Origin: Planosporangium spinosum
Lineage (GTDB): Bacteria; Actinomycetota; Actinomycetes; Mycobacteriales; Micromonosporaceae
Assembly: GCF_049999945.1 (NCBI RefSeq)
Contig: NZ_JBLYUB010000018.1
Coordinates: 1 to 64,000, forward strand
DNA: 64,000 nucleotides
Direction of reading: 5' to 3'
The translations under genes and the position numbers were made by a program. Every line of letters begins with the position of its first letter. Positions within the stretch are counted from its first letter, which is position 1. Below the pieces are notes generated by a model that searched no databases, had not been told where the DNA came from, and saw only the letters and a list, made by a program, of their open reading frames with translations. Below are positions 38,962 through 48,087 of the stretch, piece after piece.

Positions 38962-39669
38962 ATGACCCTGACAACGACCCGTCCGGCCCGGCCGCCGGAA
39001 CTGATGGCGGCCCTGCGCCGGCTGACCGGCGACGAGAAGCACGCGCCCGCGTCACTGTCCACGCTGGACGTCCTGTGGGTACTCTACGACCGCGTCCTCC
39101 GGGTGGACCCGGCCCGTCCCGACGCCCCGGACCGCGACCGGTTCCTGCTGTCCAAGGGGCACGGCCCGGCCGCCTACTACGCCGTACTCGCCACCAAGGG
39201 CTTCTTCCCCGCCGACTGGCTCGACGACCTGGCCGGTCGGGACAGCCACCTCGGCCACCACCCCGACCGCACCCTGGTACCCGGCGTGGAGATCGGCTCC
39301 GGCTCGCTCGGCCACGGCCTGGGCCTCGGCGTGGGCACCGCGCTCGGGCTGCGCGCCCAGGGCCTGACCTCGTCCCACGTGTACGTGCTGGTCGGCGACG
39401 CCGAACTCGACGAGGGCTCCAACCACGAGGCGATCGCGTACGCCGGCGCCACCGGGCTGGACAACCTGACCGCCGTCGTGATCGACAACCAGTCGGCGAC
39501 CCACGGCTGGCCCGGCGGCATCGCGAGCCGCTTCACCGTCAACGGCTGGACCGCGACCACCGTGAACGGCCGCGACCACGACGGGATCGCCGCGGCGTTC
39601 GCGGGCGCGGCGACCGGACAGCCGCGGGTCGTCGTGGCCCGCGTCGAACCCAAGTACCAGGGAGCGTAG
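38962..39669 (+). CDS. Transketolase N-terminal subunit (split type)
   Basis: This is a 235-residue thiamine-diphosphate-binding half of transketolase. It moves two-carbon ketol units between sugars in the pentose phosphate pathway. Motifs: LLSKGHGPAAYYAVLA (about residues 65-80), GSGSLGHGLGLGVGTALG (about 112-129), and the ThDP motif VLVGDAELDEGSNHEAIAYA (about 143-162). The ATG at 38962 is preceded by the SoxR box and lacks a strong ribosome site. It is followed after 4 bp by the C-terminal subunit. The two-gene form is known in archaea and many actinobacteria. Confidence 0.88.
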   Translation: MTLTTTRPARPPELMAALRRLTGDEKHAPASLSTLDVLWVLYDRVLRVDPARPDAPDRDRFLLSKGHGPAAYYAVLATKGFFPADWLDDLAGRDSHLGHHPDRTLVPGVEIGSGSLGHGLGLGVGTALGLRAQGLTSSHVYVLVGDAELDEGSNHEAIAYAGATGLDNLTAVVIDNQSATHGWPGGIASRFTVNGWTATTVNGRDHDGIAAAFAGAATGQPRVVVARVEPKYQGA

Positions 39670-39673
39670 AGCC

Positions 39674-40552
39674 ATGCGGGAGAGCTTCATCCGTACGACG
39701 GCCGCCCTGCTCGACGACGATCCGCGGACCGCCGTGGTGCTCGCCGACATCTCCGCCGACCGGTTCGTGGCGTCCGCGCGGCGGCACCCGGACCGGGTGA
39801 TCAACGTCGGCATCCGGGAGCAGTTGATGCTCGGCGTGGCCGGCGGGCTGGCGCTGACCGGCCTGCGCCCGTACGTGCACTCGTACGCGCCGTTCCTGGT
39901 CGACCGGGCGTACGAGCAGATCAAGCTGGACCTCGACCACCAGCGTGTCGGGGCCGTCCTGGTCAGCGTCGGCGCCTCCTACGACGCCTCCGAGGTGGGG
40001 CGCACCCACCAGTCCCCCGGTGACGTGGCGCTGATCGACACGCTCGACGCCACCTGGACGGTGCACACGCCCGGCCACCCGGACGAGGTACCCGCGCTGC
40101 TGCGCGCGGCCGCCGCCCACGACGGCCCGGTGTACGTGCGGCTGTCGGCGCGCACGAACGGCACCGCCCACCCGGGCGCCGACCGGTTGACGGTCCTGCG
40201 CCGGGGTGCGCGGGCCTCGGTCGTCGCGGTCGGTCCGATGCTGGCGCCGGTGCTGGCCGCCACGGAGGGGCTGGACGTGACGGTGGCGTACACCCACACG
40301 CCCCGCCCGTTCGACACCGCCGGCCTTCGGGCGCTGCCCGGCACCGACGTCGTCCTCGTCGAGCCGTACCTCGCCGGCACCTCGGCGCGGCTCGTGGCGG
40401 ACGCGCTGTCGGACGTACCCCATCGCCTGCTCAGCCTCGGCGTGGGCCGCACCGACCTGCGGCGCTACGGCTCGCCGGACGACCATGAACGCTGGCACGG
40501 CCTCGACCCGGCGGGCCTGCGGCGGTCGATCAGCGCGTTCCTCGGGCGGTAG
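39674..40552 (+). CDS. Transketolase C-terminal subunit (split type)
   Basis: This 292-residue partner carries the pyrimidine-binding Pyr domain and the C-terminal domain: VINVGIREQLMLGVAGGLA (about residues 43-61), RPYVHSYAPFLVDRAYEQIK (about 65-84), and ASYDASEVGRTHQSPGDVAL (about 103-122). The ThDP-activating glutamate is in GIREQ. It starts 4 bp after the N-subunit stop, with GGGAGCGTAGAGCC as ribosome site. Both subunits should form one cytosolic enzyme. Confidence 0.88.
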   Translation: MRESFIRTTAALLDDDPRTAVVLADISADRFVASARRHPDRVINVGIREQLMLGVAGGLALTGLRPYVHSYAPFLVDRAYEQIKLDLDHQRVGAVLVSVGASYDASEVGRTHQSPGDVALIDTLDATWTVHTPGHPDEVPALLRAAAAHDGPVYVRLSARTNGTAHPGADRLTVLRRGARASVVAVGPMLAPVLAATEGLDVTVAYTHTPRPFDTAGLRALPGTDVVLVEPYLAGTSARLVADALSDVPHRLLSLGVGRTDLRRYGSPDDHERWHGLDPAGLRRSISAFLGR

Positions 40553-40576
40553 CGGGGGCGCCGGCCGCCGGTGGTC

Positions 40577-41548
40577 TCACCTGGTCACCGGCGGCTTGGG
40601 CACGGTCACGTCGGCCGGCGTCTTCGCGCCGAACACCGTCGCGACGAGGTCGCTGACGGTGTGCACGCCGGTGTCGAGCGAACCGCCCGGCTGCTGGTCG
40701 AACATGACCACGACGGCGTACCGGTTGTCCACGCCGACGAAGCCGACGCTGTGCGTGACCCAGTGCTTGACCTTGTCGTCGGTCTCCAACGACCAACCGT
40801 TCGTCAGACCGGGCCGGTTCGGCTCGCCGGCGGCCGCCACTCCCCACCGCTGGGCCGCGCCACCGCGCCGCATCGCGGCCATCAGGTAGTCCCGATCGGC
40901 CGGGTCGGCCCGGTCGAGCACGTACGAGAGCAGGTGCAACAGGTCGTCCGGGACGCACGTCAGGTGGTTCCACCGCCGGGCCGCGCCGGCCGGGAACTCG
41001 AGCTTCGCCATGCCGTACTGCTGTTGGAACCACGGTACGAAGGCGTCCTTGCCGAACCGGTCCCACAGGGTGTCCGCGGCTGCGTCCGACGACGCCTCCA
41101 GCATGTCGGCGATGTTCTTGCGCGCTGCCGTGTCGAGCTTGACCTCGCCGGTGCGCGCGCGTTCGAGCAGGTTGGTCGCCATCGCGAGCTTGATGGTGGC
41201 CGAGGCCCAGGTGGGGCGGTCGGCCTCACCGGCCCGCCACTCGGCGCCGGTCGTACGGTCGCGCACGATCACCGCCAGATGCCCCTGGGCCTTCGTGACG
41301 AGATCCGCGGCGAGTTGGAAGCGCTGCTGCTGCGCGGCGTCGACGGGGGTGGCGCCCGGCGGGACGGTCGCCGGTGAGGCGGTGGTGTCGATCGGACCGC
41401 CGGGGATGCCGCGTCCGGTCGTTTCCCGGCCGGCCGGCGCCTGGGCGGACGCGGGCGACTCGTAGGTGTGCACGTACCTCACCGCGACGACCGCGGAGAC
41501 CGTGAGCACGAGAACTCCGGCCGTGAGCATCAGGGGGCTGCGGCGCAT
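40577..41548 (-). CDS. Class-A beta-lactamase-related secreted protein, degenerate active site
   Basis: This is a 323-residue exported protein with an N-terminal signal/anchor (LTAGVLVLTVSAVVAVRYV), a Pro/Thr-rich linker, and a class-A beta-lactamase-like domain (about residues 75-315). The nucleophile motif region reads WASATIKLAMATNLL: the residue three before Lys is Ala, so the canonical Ser-x-x-Lys is not present, although a Ser lies one position earlier. The SDN motif region is SSDAAAD. It may be an inactive homologue or a binding protein. The ATG at 41548 is close to the bldC terminator. Confidence 0.72.
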   Translation of the reverse strand: MRRSPLMLTAGVLVLTVSAVVAVRYVHTYESPASAQAPAGRETTGRGIPGGPIDTTASPATVPPGATPVDAAQQQRFQLAADLVTKAQGHLAVIVRDRTTGAEWRAGEADRPTWASATIKLAMATNLLERARTGEVKLDTAARKNIADMLEASSDAAADTLWDRFGKDAFVPWFQQQYGMAKLEFPAGAARRWNHLTCVPDDLLHLLSYVLDRADPADRDYLMAAMRRGGAAQRWGVAAAGEPNRPGLTNGWSLETDDKVKHWVTHSVGFVGVDNRYAVVVMFDQQPGGSLDTGVHTVSDLVATVFGAKTPADVTVPKPPVTR

Positions 41549-41756
41549 CGCATCGTGGCTTTCTCACCCGTCGGCTTCTGACCCGTCAGCCGGGAATTCA
41601 GGAAACCAAGGTAACAGTTGACGGGCGCGCGCGCCGCAACCGTCGATGGCACGGGAGTAACGGGCGAGGGTCGCCGGGGTGGGTACCGGCCGCGGAGCGG
41701 GGGTGGAGGAGCCGGGAAGGGACCACCGACTCGGGGCGAAAGGGGATCGTGCGTTT

Positions 41757-41812
41757 CATGATCGGGGTGGCGAGACGGCTGCTACCGCAGTCGTCTCGCC
41801 ACCCCGATCATG
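41757..41812 (-). terminator. Perfect 21-bp inverted repeat terminator of bldC
   Basis: Arms 41757-41777 and 41792-41812 are fully complementary with a 14-base loop. It lies 27 bp downstream of the bldC stop codon. Confidence 0.85.
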
Positions 41813-41838
41813 GCCGGGGCGCCGGCCCGGATGTTGCG

Positions 41839-42048
41839 TCAGTCGCCCACCCGCTGCGAAGGAATCTGTCCTTGCAGCAGGGCTCGGACCTCCGACTCTC
41901 GGTAGCGACGGTGGCCGCCCAACGTGCGGATCGCACTGAGCTTGCCAGCCTTCGCCCACCGGGTCACGGTCTTCGGGTCGACGCGGAACATCGACGCAAC
42001 CTCCGCCGGTGTCAACAGCGGCTCGGGTTCATGCGTACGCGATGCCAT
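41839..42048 (-). CDS. bldC: BldC-type developmental regulator
   Basis: This 69-residue protein is a MerR-like HTH_17 DNA-binding protein: LLTPAEVASMFRVDPKTVTRWAKAGKLSAIRTLGGHRRYRESEVRALL. Length and sequence match BldC, which binds direct repeats cooperatively and controls the onset of sporulation in streptomycetes. The ATG at 42048 has GAGGAGTGACCG upstream. It is followed by a strong hairpin terminator. The neighbourhood with valine dehydrogenase and DUF3073 is conserved in actinomycetes. Confidence 0.93.
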   Translation of the reverse strand: MASRTHEPEPLLTPAEVASMFRVDPKTVTRWAKAGKLSAIRTLGGHRRYRESEVRALLQGQIPSQRVGD

Positions 42049-42366
42049 CGGTCACTCCTCCACAGGTACCCCAATGACGTCGACCGGTGTCCCGCCGGCC
42101 GACGCGTTTCTCATGGTCCGGCTAGTCCCCGATGTCCGACATGGGCCGAACGGTTGAAGGTCTCTGTATAGATGGATGATGAATCGGCCAGTTTTTGCCC
42201 TTTTAACCGGATCCTAGAGCATAAACCGGACGTTTAGCTACCCGCAGTGACCTCTGAAACACGAAAATCGCTCGCGTTAGCGCCTCTTCAAAATTCACTC
42301 ATTAGATAAAAAACACCGAAACGGGCAGCGCGTATGGTACAAGCGCCGTCCACCGACGACCCGACA
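42049..42366. promoter_or_regulatory. AT-richer promoter region of bldC
   Basis: This 318-bp region upstream of bldC is clearly less GC-rich than its surroundings. It has AACCGGAT/AACCGGAC direct repeats near 42207-42230, several T and A runs, and candidate -10 elements. No gene is seen. A long upstream region suggests complex control of bldC. Confidence 0.5.
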
Positions 42367-43206
42367 TCAGTTGCAGCGTTCGAGTAGCTGCACCGCTCGC
42401 CACCGCTCCACCAGGCGCTCATATGCCGAGGTGGCGGAGTCCGCCTCGCCCCTGCCGACAGCCGCGAGACCCGCGGCGACCAGTCCCGGTGAGTCGTCGT
42501 CGGCGAGCGCCTCGTCGGATAGCAGATTGACAAGGCCGCCGTAGTCCAACTCGACCACGGAGCGTGGATGGAACTCCTCGAGCCACCGCGCGGTCTCCTC
42601 GACCGCGGCCGTGATCGGGGCGTCGCCGAGCGACCGGCGCAGGACCGAGTGCGCCCGGTGCGCCCGCCGCCGCGCCTTGGAGATCTCCGTGCGGTACCGC
42701 AGCACCCGCCGCCCGGAGCGCAGGGTCAACTCGCGCTCCGACAGGTCGACGAAGACGAACCAGCGCAGCGGCACCCCCCAGGTCGCCACCTGCTCGTGCA
42801 CCCGGGGAAGGCCGTGCTCCAGCACCCGCGAGCCGCTACGCCAGTCGTCGAGCACGCTCTTGGCCAACCCCGCGAACAGCGGCGGCACGAACGCGTCGGC
42901 CAGGACGCCCGGTACGCCGTCGCGGGCGGTCAGCGCGGCCTCCGCCACTCGTACCCGCAGGTTCCACGGACAGATCAGCAGCGTCTCGTCGGCTTCCAGC
43001 ACGTACGCCTCGTCGGGCAGCTCCGGCAGCCGGGTCCAGCCCGCGCCGAGCGCCTCCAGCACGGTCGTACGCTGCCGCCCCGGTCCCTCGGCAGGCGCCA
43101 CCGCCCGCCCTTCCTTGACGTAGCGTCGCCAGTACTCCTGGCGCTCGCGGTCGAAGGCGATCAACGGCTCGTACACCCGAAGGTACGACGCGAACAGTGA
43201 CGGCAC
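42367..43206 (-). CDS. Conserved actinobacterial protein of unknown function
   Basis: This 279-residue soluble protein starts at a GTG (43206). Recognisable features are SLFASYLRVYEPLIAFDRERQEYW at the N-terminus, ICPWNLRVRVAEAAL and FVPPLFAGLAKSVLDDW in the middle, and VVELDYGGLVNLL near the end. It is found next to bldC and valine dehydrogenase in related genomes (from memory). No catalytic motif is visible. It is divergent from valine dehydrogenase. Confidence 0.75.
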   Translation of the reverse strand: MPSLFASYLRVYEPLIAFDRERQEYWRRYVKEGRAVAPAEGPGRQRTTVLEALGAGWTRLPELPDEAYVLEADETLLICPWNLRVRVAEAALTARDGVPGVLADAFVPPLFAGLAKSVLDDWRSGSRVLEHGLPRVHEQVATWGVPLRWFVFVDLSERELTLRSGRRVLRYRTEISKARRRAHRAHSVLRRSLGDAPITAAVEETARWLEEFHPRSVVELDYGGLVNLLSDEALADDDSPGLVAAGLAAVGRGEADSATSAYERLVERWRAVQLLERCN

Positions 43207-43492
43207 GTCGCGATCGTGCCACGTTTCGCCTCGATGGCGCACTTTCGCGGACGACGACCACCATCGACACGGAGCACCGGCCCGCTGATCGACGCGGGAG
43301 CACCCGGTTGATCCCGCGCTGACGCAGAGAAGTGCCCCGGTCACCCCGCGCTGGCACCGGCCGTGCGGCGGTGGTCCGTATGGCGGATGTTTGTTTGGTC
43401 ATCGACGCCTCACGCGGTCGGCGCTACTAGGCTCAGGCTCGTGCCGGCACCATCCCCGCCGGCATCAGGTGCCGGCCCAACAAGGAGATCCC

Positions 43493-44584
<1,092 letters not shown>

Positions 44585-44609
44585 GCCGGCGCCCCTTCCT
44601 CTCTTTCCG

Positions 44610-44659
44610 TAAGGAGTGCGCCCACCCGCCGGGTACCCGGCGGGGGGGCGCACTCCTTA
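44610..44659 (+). terminator. Terminator of vdh with nested hairpin
   Basis: Outer arms TAAGGAGTGCGCCC and GGGGCGCACTCCTTA surround an inner CCCGCCGGG/CCCGGCGGG hairpin. It starts 26 bp after the vdh stop. Confidence 0.88.
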
Positions 44660-44986
44660 GTTCGTACCCCACCCGGGTCGGCTTCCCGGGAGTGTCGCTT
44701 CTCAGGAGTAAGGAGCACCGGAGGAGGGAAGGGGAGCACGGAGGAGGAGCCGAGTGGGAGCCGGAATCACCCGCGCCGGTGACCTGCGATCTCGTGGTTA
44801 CGACCGGTTGACCCGATCATGCCTTACCCCCCGATCCGGACAGGCGCCCGATCACACCGGAACGTCGGGGAGGGCGAGATGCCGAAACCGCATCACGACA
44901 TGTACCGTAAGAGCCACGAGAGATGCCTGACGTGTGGGGCTCGCCGGTAACGGCTGCCCCGTAATTTCGTGCGAGGGGGTCGAGCC
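44660..44986 (+). other. Purine-rich intergenic region upstream of DUF3073
   Basis: The segment 44695-44770 repeats GGAG/GAGG units (AGGAGTAAGGAGCACCGGAG and similar). No gene is seen. It probably carries the DUF3073 promoter near 44900-44960. Confidence 0.5.
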
Positions 44987-45208
44987 ATGGGGCGCGGCCG
45001 TGCTAAGGCCAAGCAGACGAGGGTGGCCCGGGAGTTGAAGTACCACTCCCCGAACACAGACCTCGCCGCGTTGCAGCGGGAACTGGCTGGCAGCAGCCGG
45101 AAGTCTGACGACGACTTCGACGAGTACGGTGAGTACGTCGAAGACGACGAAGAAGACGACGAGGATGACGACCGCGAGGCGGGAAGTTCCCCTCCGGGTC
45201 GTCATTGA
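44987..45208 (+). CDS. DUF3073 family protein
   Basis: This 73-residue protein has a basic N-terminus (GRGRAKAKQTRVARELKYHSPNTDLAALQREL) and a very acidic tail (EYVEDDEEDDEDDDRE), the hallmark of DUF3073. The ATG at 44987 has GAGGGGGTC upstream. In many actinomycetes this gene stands next to purM; here a RiPP gene pair separates them. Function is unknown. Confidence 0.9.
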   Translation: MGRGRAKAKQTRVARELKYHSPNTDLAALQRELAGSSRKSDDDFDEYGEYVEDDEEDDEDDDREAGSSPPGRH

Positions 45209-45424
45209 CCTCTCGATCCGCACCGGGCACGTGGACTTGATCCGCGTGCCGCGTTCTGTCCGGGTCGCTTCTCGCCGGTCATCTACCGGAACCGCCGTCA
45301 CAGGCCCGGTCGCTCCGTAAGGAGCGCCCTCCATCCCGACGTTCGCCCTTGCCAAGGGCGGGTGCGTGGGGCGACAGGGTCGGGCCGTGCCGGCCGGCAC
45401 GCGGAGTCGGCTCCACCGAGCCGC

Positions 45425-45622
45425 TCACCTGGGCCGATTGTTCCAGTTGTAGAACGTCGGAATGTTTTCGAAGTGGTTCCAGGCGCACACCGCCGTGTCG
45501 CCGTCGCCACCGGGGAGTTCGGCCCGCGCCACGCGGGCCGCCCTGCCTTCGGCGAGCAACCGTTCGATTCCGTCGGCGGCCGCGCGTACCCGGTCGGCGA
45601 CCGGGTCAGTGAGTTCGCGCAT
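45425..45622 (-). CDS. Putative triceptide (AmcA-like) RiPP precursor peptide
   Basis: This is a 65-residue peptide. Residues 1-46 are a helical leader (DRVRAAADGIERLLAEGRAARVARAEL). The C-terminal core at 48-62 is WNHFENIPTFYNWNN, followed by RPR. It contains consecutive aromatic-x-Asn triplets FEN, FYN and WNN plus WNH. Radical SAM enzymes of the three-residue-cyclophane class join an aromatic ring to the side chain two residues later, so this layout fits a multiply bridged product. The ATG at 45622 has GGAGTGCTCGACC upstream and lies inside the end of the maturase gene (17-bp overlap). It agrees in length and design with 'multiple cyclophane-containing RiPP AmcA' proteins as I recall them. 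No protease or exporter lies nearby. Confidence 0.82.
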   Translation of the reverse strand: MRELTDPVADRVRAAADGIERLLAEGRAARVARAELPGGDGDTAVCAWNHFENIPTFYNWNNRPR

Positions 45623-46709
45623 GGTCGAGCACTCCCTCCAATAGCTGGATCTTGCTGTTGTGGCAGTGGTTGGTCCGCGTACCGTCGAACCGCCCGTGCT
45701 CGAAGTACCGGTTGGCGGCATGCGCGCCGCCGCAGAACCCGAAGTACGGACAGCCGGCGCGGCACGCCTCGACGCCGGCGAGATACTCGGGTACCCACGC
45801 CGCGGAGTCGGCGGCGCCGGTGAGGATCTCGCCCAGCGGGGTGGTCAGCACGTTTCCGCTGCTGAAGTCGCCGTAGCGGGGGTCGGTGAAGCCGGCCAGC
45901 TCGGGTGAGAGCAGGAACACCCGGCCGTCGGCGGCGATCGTGGGGATCGGGTCGAGCGTACGGGGCAGCACCTCGTCGGCCGTGTCGTCGAGTACCGCGC
46001 CGACGTACCGCAGCGTCCACTCGATCTCCCGGACGTGGATGCGGGGATCGGCCCGCCAGGCCTGCACCATCTCCGCCCAGAAGGTGCGCACGGCGTCGCC
46101 GGCGAAGTCGTTGGACCGGGCGTTGACGCCCTCCTGCTCCTCGATGTTGATGCCGAGCACGTCACAACCGAGATCGAGGAAGTACGCGTACAGTTCGGCG
46201 GCCAGGCCGGGTCGGGGCGCGGAGACCACGCAGAGGGCGGAGAACCCGATGCCGTGGCGGCGCAGCGCGTGGACGCCCCGCACGATCCGGTCGTAGGCGG
46301 GGGCGCCACCCCGGGTCACCCGGGCGGTGTTCAACTCGGGCGGACCGTCGACACTGATACTGACCCGCATGTCGTGGGCGGCGAAGAACTCGCACCAGGC
46401 GTCGTCGACGAGGGTCGCGTTGGTCTGGACGTGGTGCTCGACGCCGGTGAACGGCGCCATCAGCTCGGCCATACCCGCCCGACCGGCGGCGAGCGGCTCA
46501 CCACCGTGCCAGACGACGGAGAACCGGCGGTCGGCGGCCGCCCACGGATTCACCGAATCCGCGACGGCCCGCGCGACCTCCGGACGCATCCGCCGGTCCA
46601 GGGCGCGATACGGCAGATAGCAGTACGTGCAGTCAAGATTGCACAAGGTCGTGGGCTGCATGACGACGTACCCCGGTACCGGGGCGATGCCTCGCATGCC
46701 CGTCCACAA
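45606..46709 (-). CDS. Radical SAM/SPASM peptide maturase (AmcB-like cyclophane synthase)
   Basis: This is a 367-residue iron-sulfur enzyme. The radical SAM motif CNLDCTYC (Cys 23, 27, 30) binds the [4Fe-4S] cluster that cleaves SAM. The C-terminal SPASM-type region has Cys 316, 320, 326 and 349 in CRAGCPYFGFCGGAHAANRY and TNHC, for auxiliary clusters. The TTG at 46709 has AGGAGG 5 bp upstream. The gene ends inside the precursor gene, so production is coupled. It is expected to form carbon-carbon cyclophane bridges in the aromatic-x-Asn motifs of the peptide. It lies 88 bp downstream of purM on the same strand. Confidence 0.85.
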   Translation of the reverse strand: MWTGMRGIAPVPGYVVMQPTTLCNLDCTYCYLPYRALDRRMRPEVARAVADSVNPWAAADRRFSVVWHGGEPLAAGRAGMAELMAPFTGVEHHVQTNATLVDDAWCEFFAAHDMRVSISVDGPPELNTARVTRGGAPAYDRIVRGVHALRRHGIGFSALCVVSAPRPGLAAELYAYFLDLGCDVLGINIEEQEGVNARSNDFAGDAVRTFWAEMVQAWRADPRIHVREIEWTLRYVGAVLDDTADEVLPRTLDPIPTIAADGRVFLLSPELAGFTDPRYGDFSSGNVLTTPLGEILTGAADSAAWVPEYLAGVEACRAGCPYFGFCGGAHAANRYFEHGRFDGTRTNHCHNSKIQLLEGVLDHARTH

Positions 46710-46763
46710 ACCGTCCTCCTCTGGCTGGCGCCGCAGGAAGGTACAGCGTAAGCGGTGTCGTTG

Positions 46764-46787
46764 CCGGCTTCTAGATCTCTGAGCCGG
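46764..46787 (-). terminator. Short hairpin between purM and the RiPP genes
   Basis: CCGGCT (46764-46769) and AGCCGG (46782-46787) form a 6-bp stem just after purM. It is weak, so read-through from purM into the maturase is possible. Confidence 0.4.
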
Positions 46788-46797
46788 AGATCGGAAA

Positions 46798-48000
46798 TCA
46801 GCCGCTGGTGTGCGAGCCGACCATCTGGACGTTGCCGGTGCCCTCGATGATCTCGCCGACCTGCCAGGCTTCGATACCCCGGCCGGTCAGGAAGGCGAGG
46901 GTACGGTCGGCGTCCTCGGGGGTGACCACCGCGAACATGCCGACGCCCATGTTGAAGGTGCTCTCCATCTCCATGTCGTCGATGCGCCCCTTGGTGCGCA
47001 CCAGCTCGAAGATGGGCTGCGGGCGCCAGGTCGAGCGGTCGACCACCGCGTCAACGTGGTCGGGCAGCACCCGGACCAGGTTGCCGGGGATCCCACCGCC
47101 GGTGACGTGCGCGAGGGCGTGCACCTCGCACTCGGTCATCAGGTCGAGGCAGTCCCGCGCGTAGATCTTGGTCGGGGTGAGCAGCTCCTCGCCGAGCGTG
47201 CGCTGGCGGCCGAACTCCTCCACGACGCTGTCCAGCCGCATCCGGCCCGCGCCGAGCAGGACGTGGCGGACCAGCGAGTAGCCGTTGGAGTGCAGGCCGG
47301 AGGAGCGCATCGCGATCACGACGTCGCCGACCTCGACCTTGTCGCGGCCCAGGATCTGGTCCTCCTCGACCACGCCCACGCCGGTGCCGGAGATGTCGTA
47401 CTCGTCCGGCCGCATCACACCGGGGTGCTCGGCGGTCTCGCCGCCCAGCAGCGAACAGCCGGCGTACCGGCAGCCGTCGGCGATGCCCGCCCCGATCTCG
47501 GCCACCCGGTCCGGCACGACCTCGCCGCAGGCAATGTAGTCGAGCAGGAACAGCGGCTCCGCACCGCAGGCCACCAGGTCGTCGACGACCATCGCGACGA
47601 GGTCGATGCCGACCGTGTCGTGGATGTCCATCGCCTGCGCGATCACCAGCTTGGTGCCGACGCCGTCGGTCGACGAGGCCAGGATCGGGTTGCGGTACTT
47701 CTTGGCGTCCAGCCGGAACAGGCCGGCGAAGCCACCGATGTCACCGACGACCTCTGGCCGCCAGGTCCGGTGGACCTTGCTCTTGAGCAGCTCCACGGCC
47801 TGCTCACCAGCGTGGATCGAGACGCCCGCGTCGGCGTAGGTCACGGTGCGCCGGCGGCGGTCACGGCCGTTGCTGCCGGCCGACCACAGCTGCTTATCGG
47901 CCTTCCTGCCCTGCTCGGTCGACTCGGCGGCAGGTCCGTTGTCGGCGGTTCCCGGTGCGCCGTTGGCGTCGGCGTCCGTCTGGTTGGTGCGCTCAGTCAC
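46798..48000 (-). CDS. purM: Phosphoribosylformylglycinamidine cyclo-ligase (AIR synthetase)
   Basis: This is a 400-residue enzyme of step 5 of purine synthesis: FGAM + ATP gives AIR. Features: TYADAGVSIHAGEQAVELLK, ILASSTDGVGTKLVIAQ (about residues 107-123), CSLLGGETAEHPGVM, and SGLHSNGYSLVR. The N-terminal 50 residues (Ala/Asp/Gly-rich) are an extension compared with typical PurM of about 345 residues. The GTG at 48000 is followed upstream by purF 87 bp away on the same strand. Both belong to the purine gene group. Confidence 0.96.
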   Translation of the reverse strand: MTERTNQTDADANGAPGTADNGPAAESTEQGRKADKQLWSAGSNGRDRRRRTVTYADAGVSIHAGEQAVELLKSKVHRTWRPEVVGDIGGFAGLFRLDAKKYRNPILASSTDGVGTKLVIAQAMDIHDTVGIDLVAMVVDDLVACGAEPLFLLDYIACGEVVPDRVAEIGAGIADGCRYAGCSLLGGETAEHPGVMRPDEYDISGTGVGVVEEDQILGRDKVEVGDVVIAMRSSGLHSNGYSLVRHVLLGAGRMRLDSVVEEFGRQRTLGEELLTPTKIYARDCLDLMTECEVHALAHVTGGGIPGNLVRVLPDHVDAVVDRSTWRPQPIFELVRTKGRIDDMEMESTFNMGVGMFAVVTPEDADRTLAFLTGRGIEAWQVGEIIEGTGNVQMVGSHTSG

Positions 48001-48087
48001 TGCGTCACTTTCTCCCCATATGCGTCGCGGCTGCTGCCGCGATGACCGCCGGATCGATCATTCGAAGCCGCCGGATCAAGCCTCGCG

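Noticed and set aside
41757..41812. Transposon end or integration site near bldC
   Set aside because: The perfect inverted repeat is short-looped and directly follows bldC, so a terminator explains it fully. There is no transposase or target duplication.
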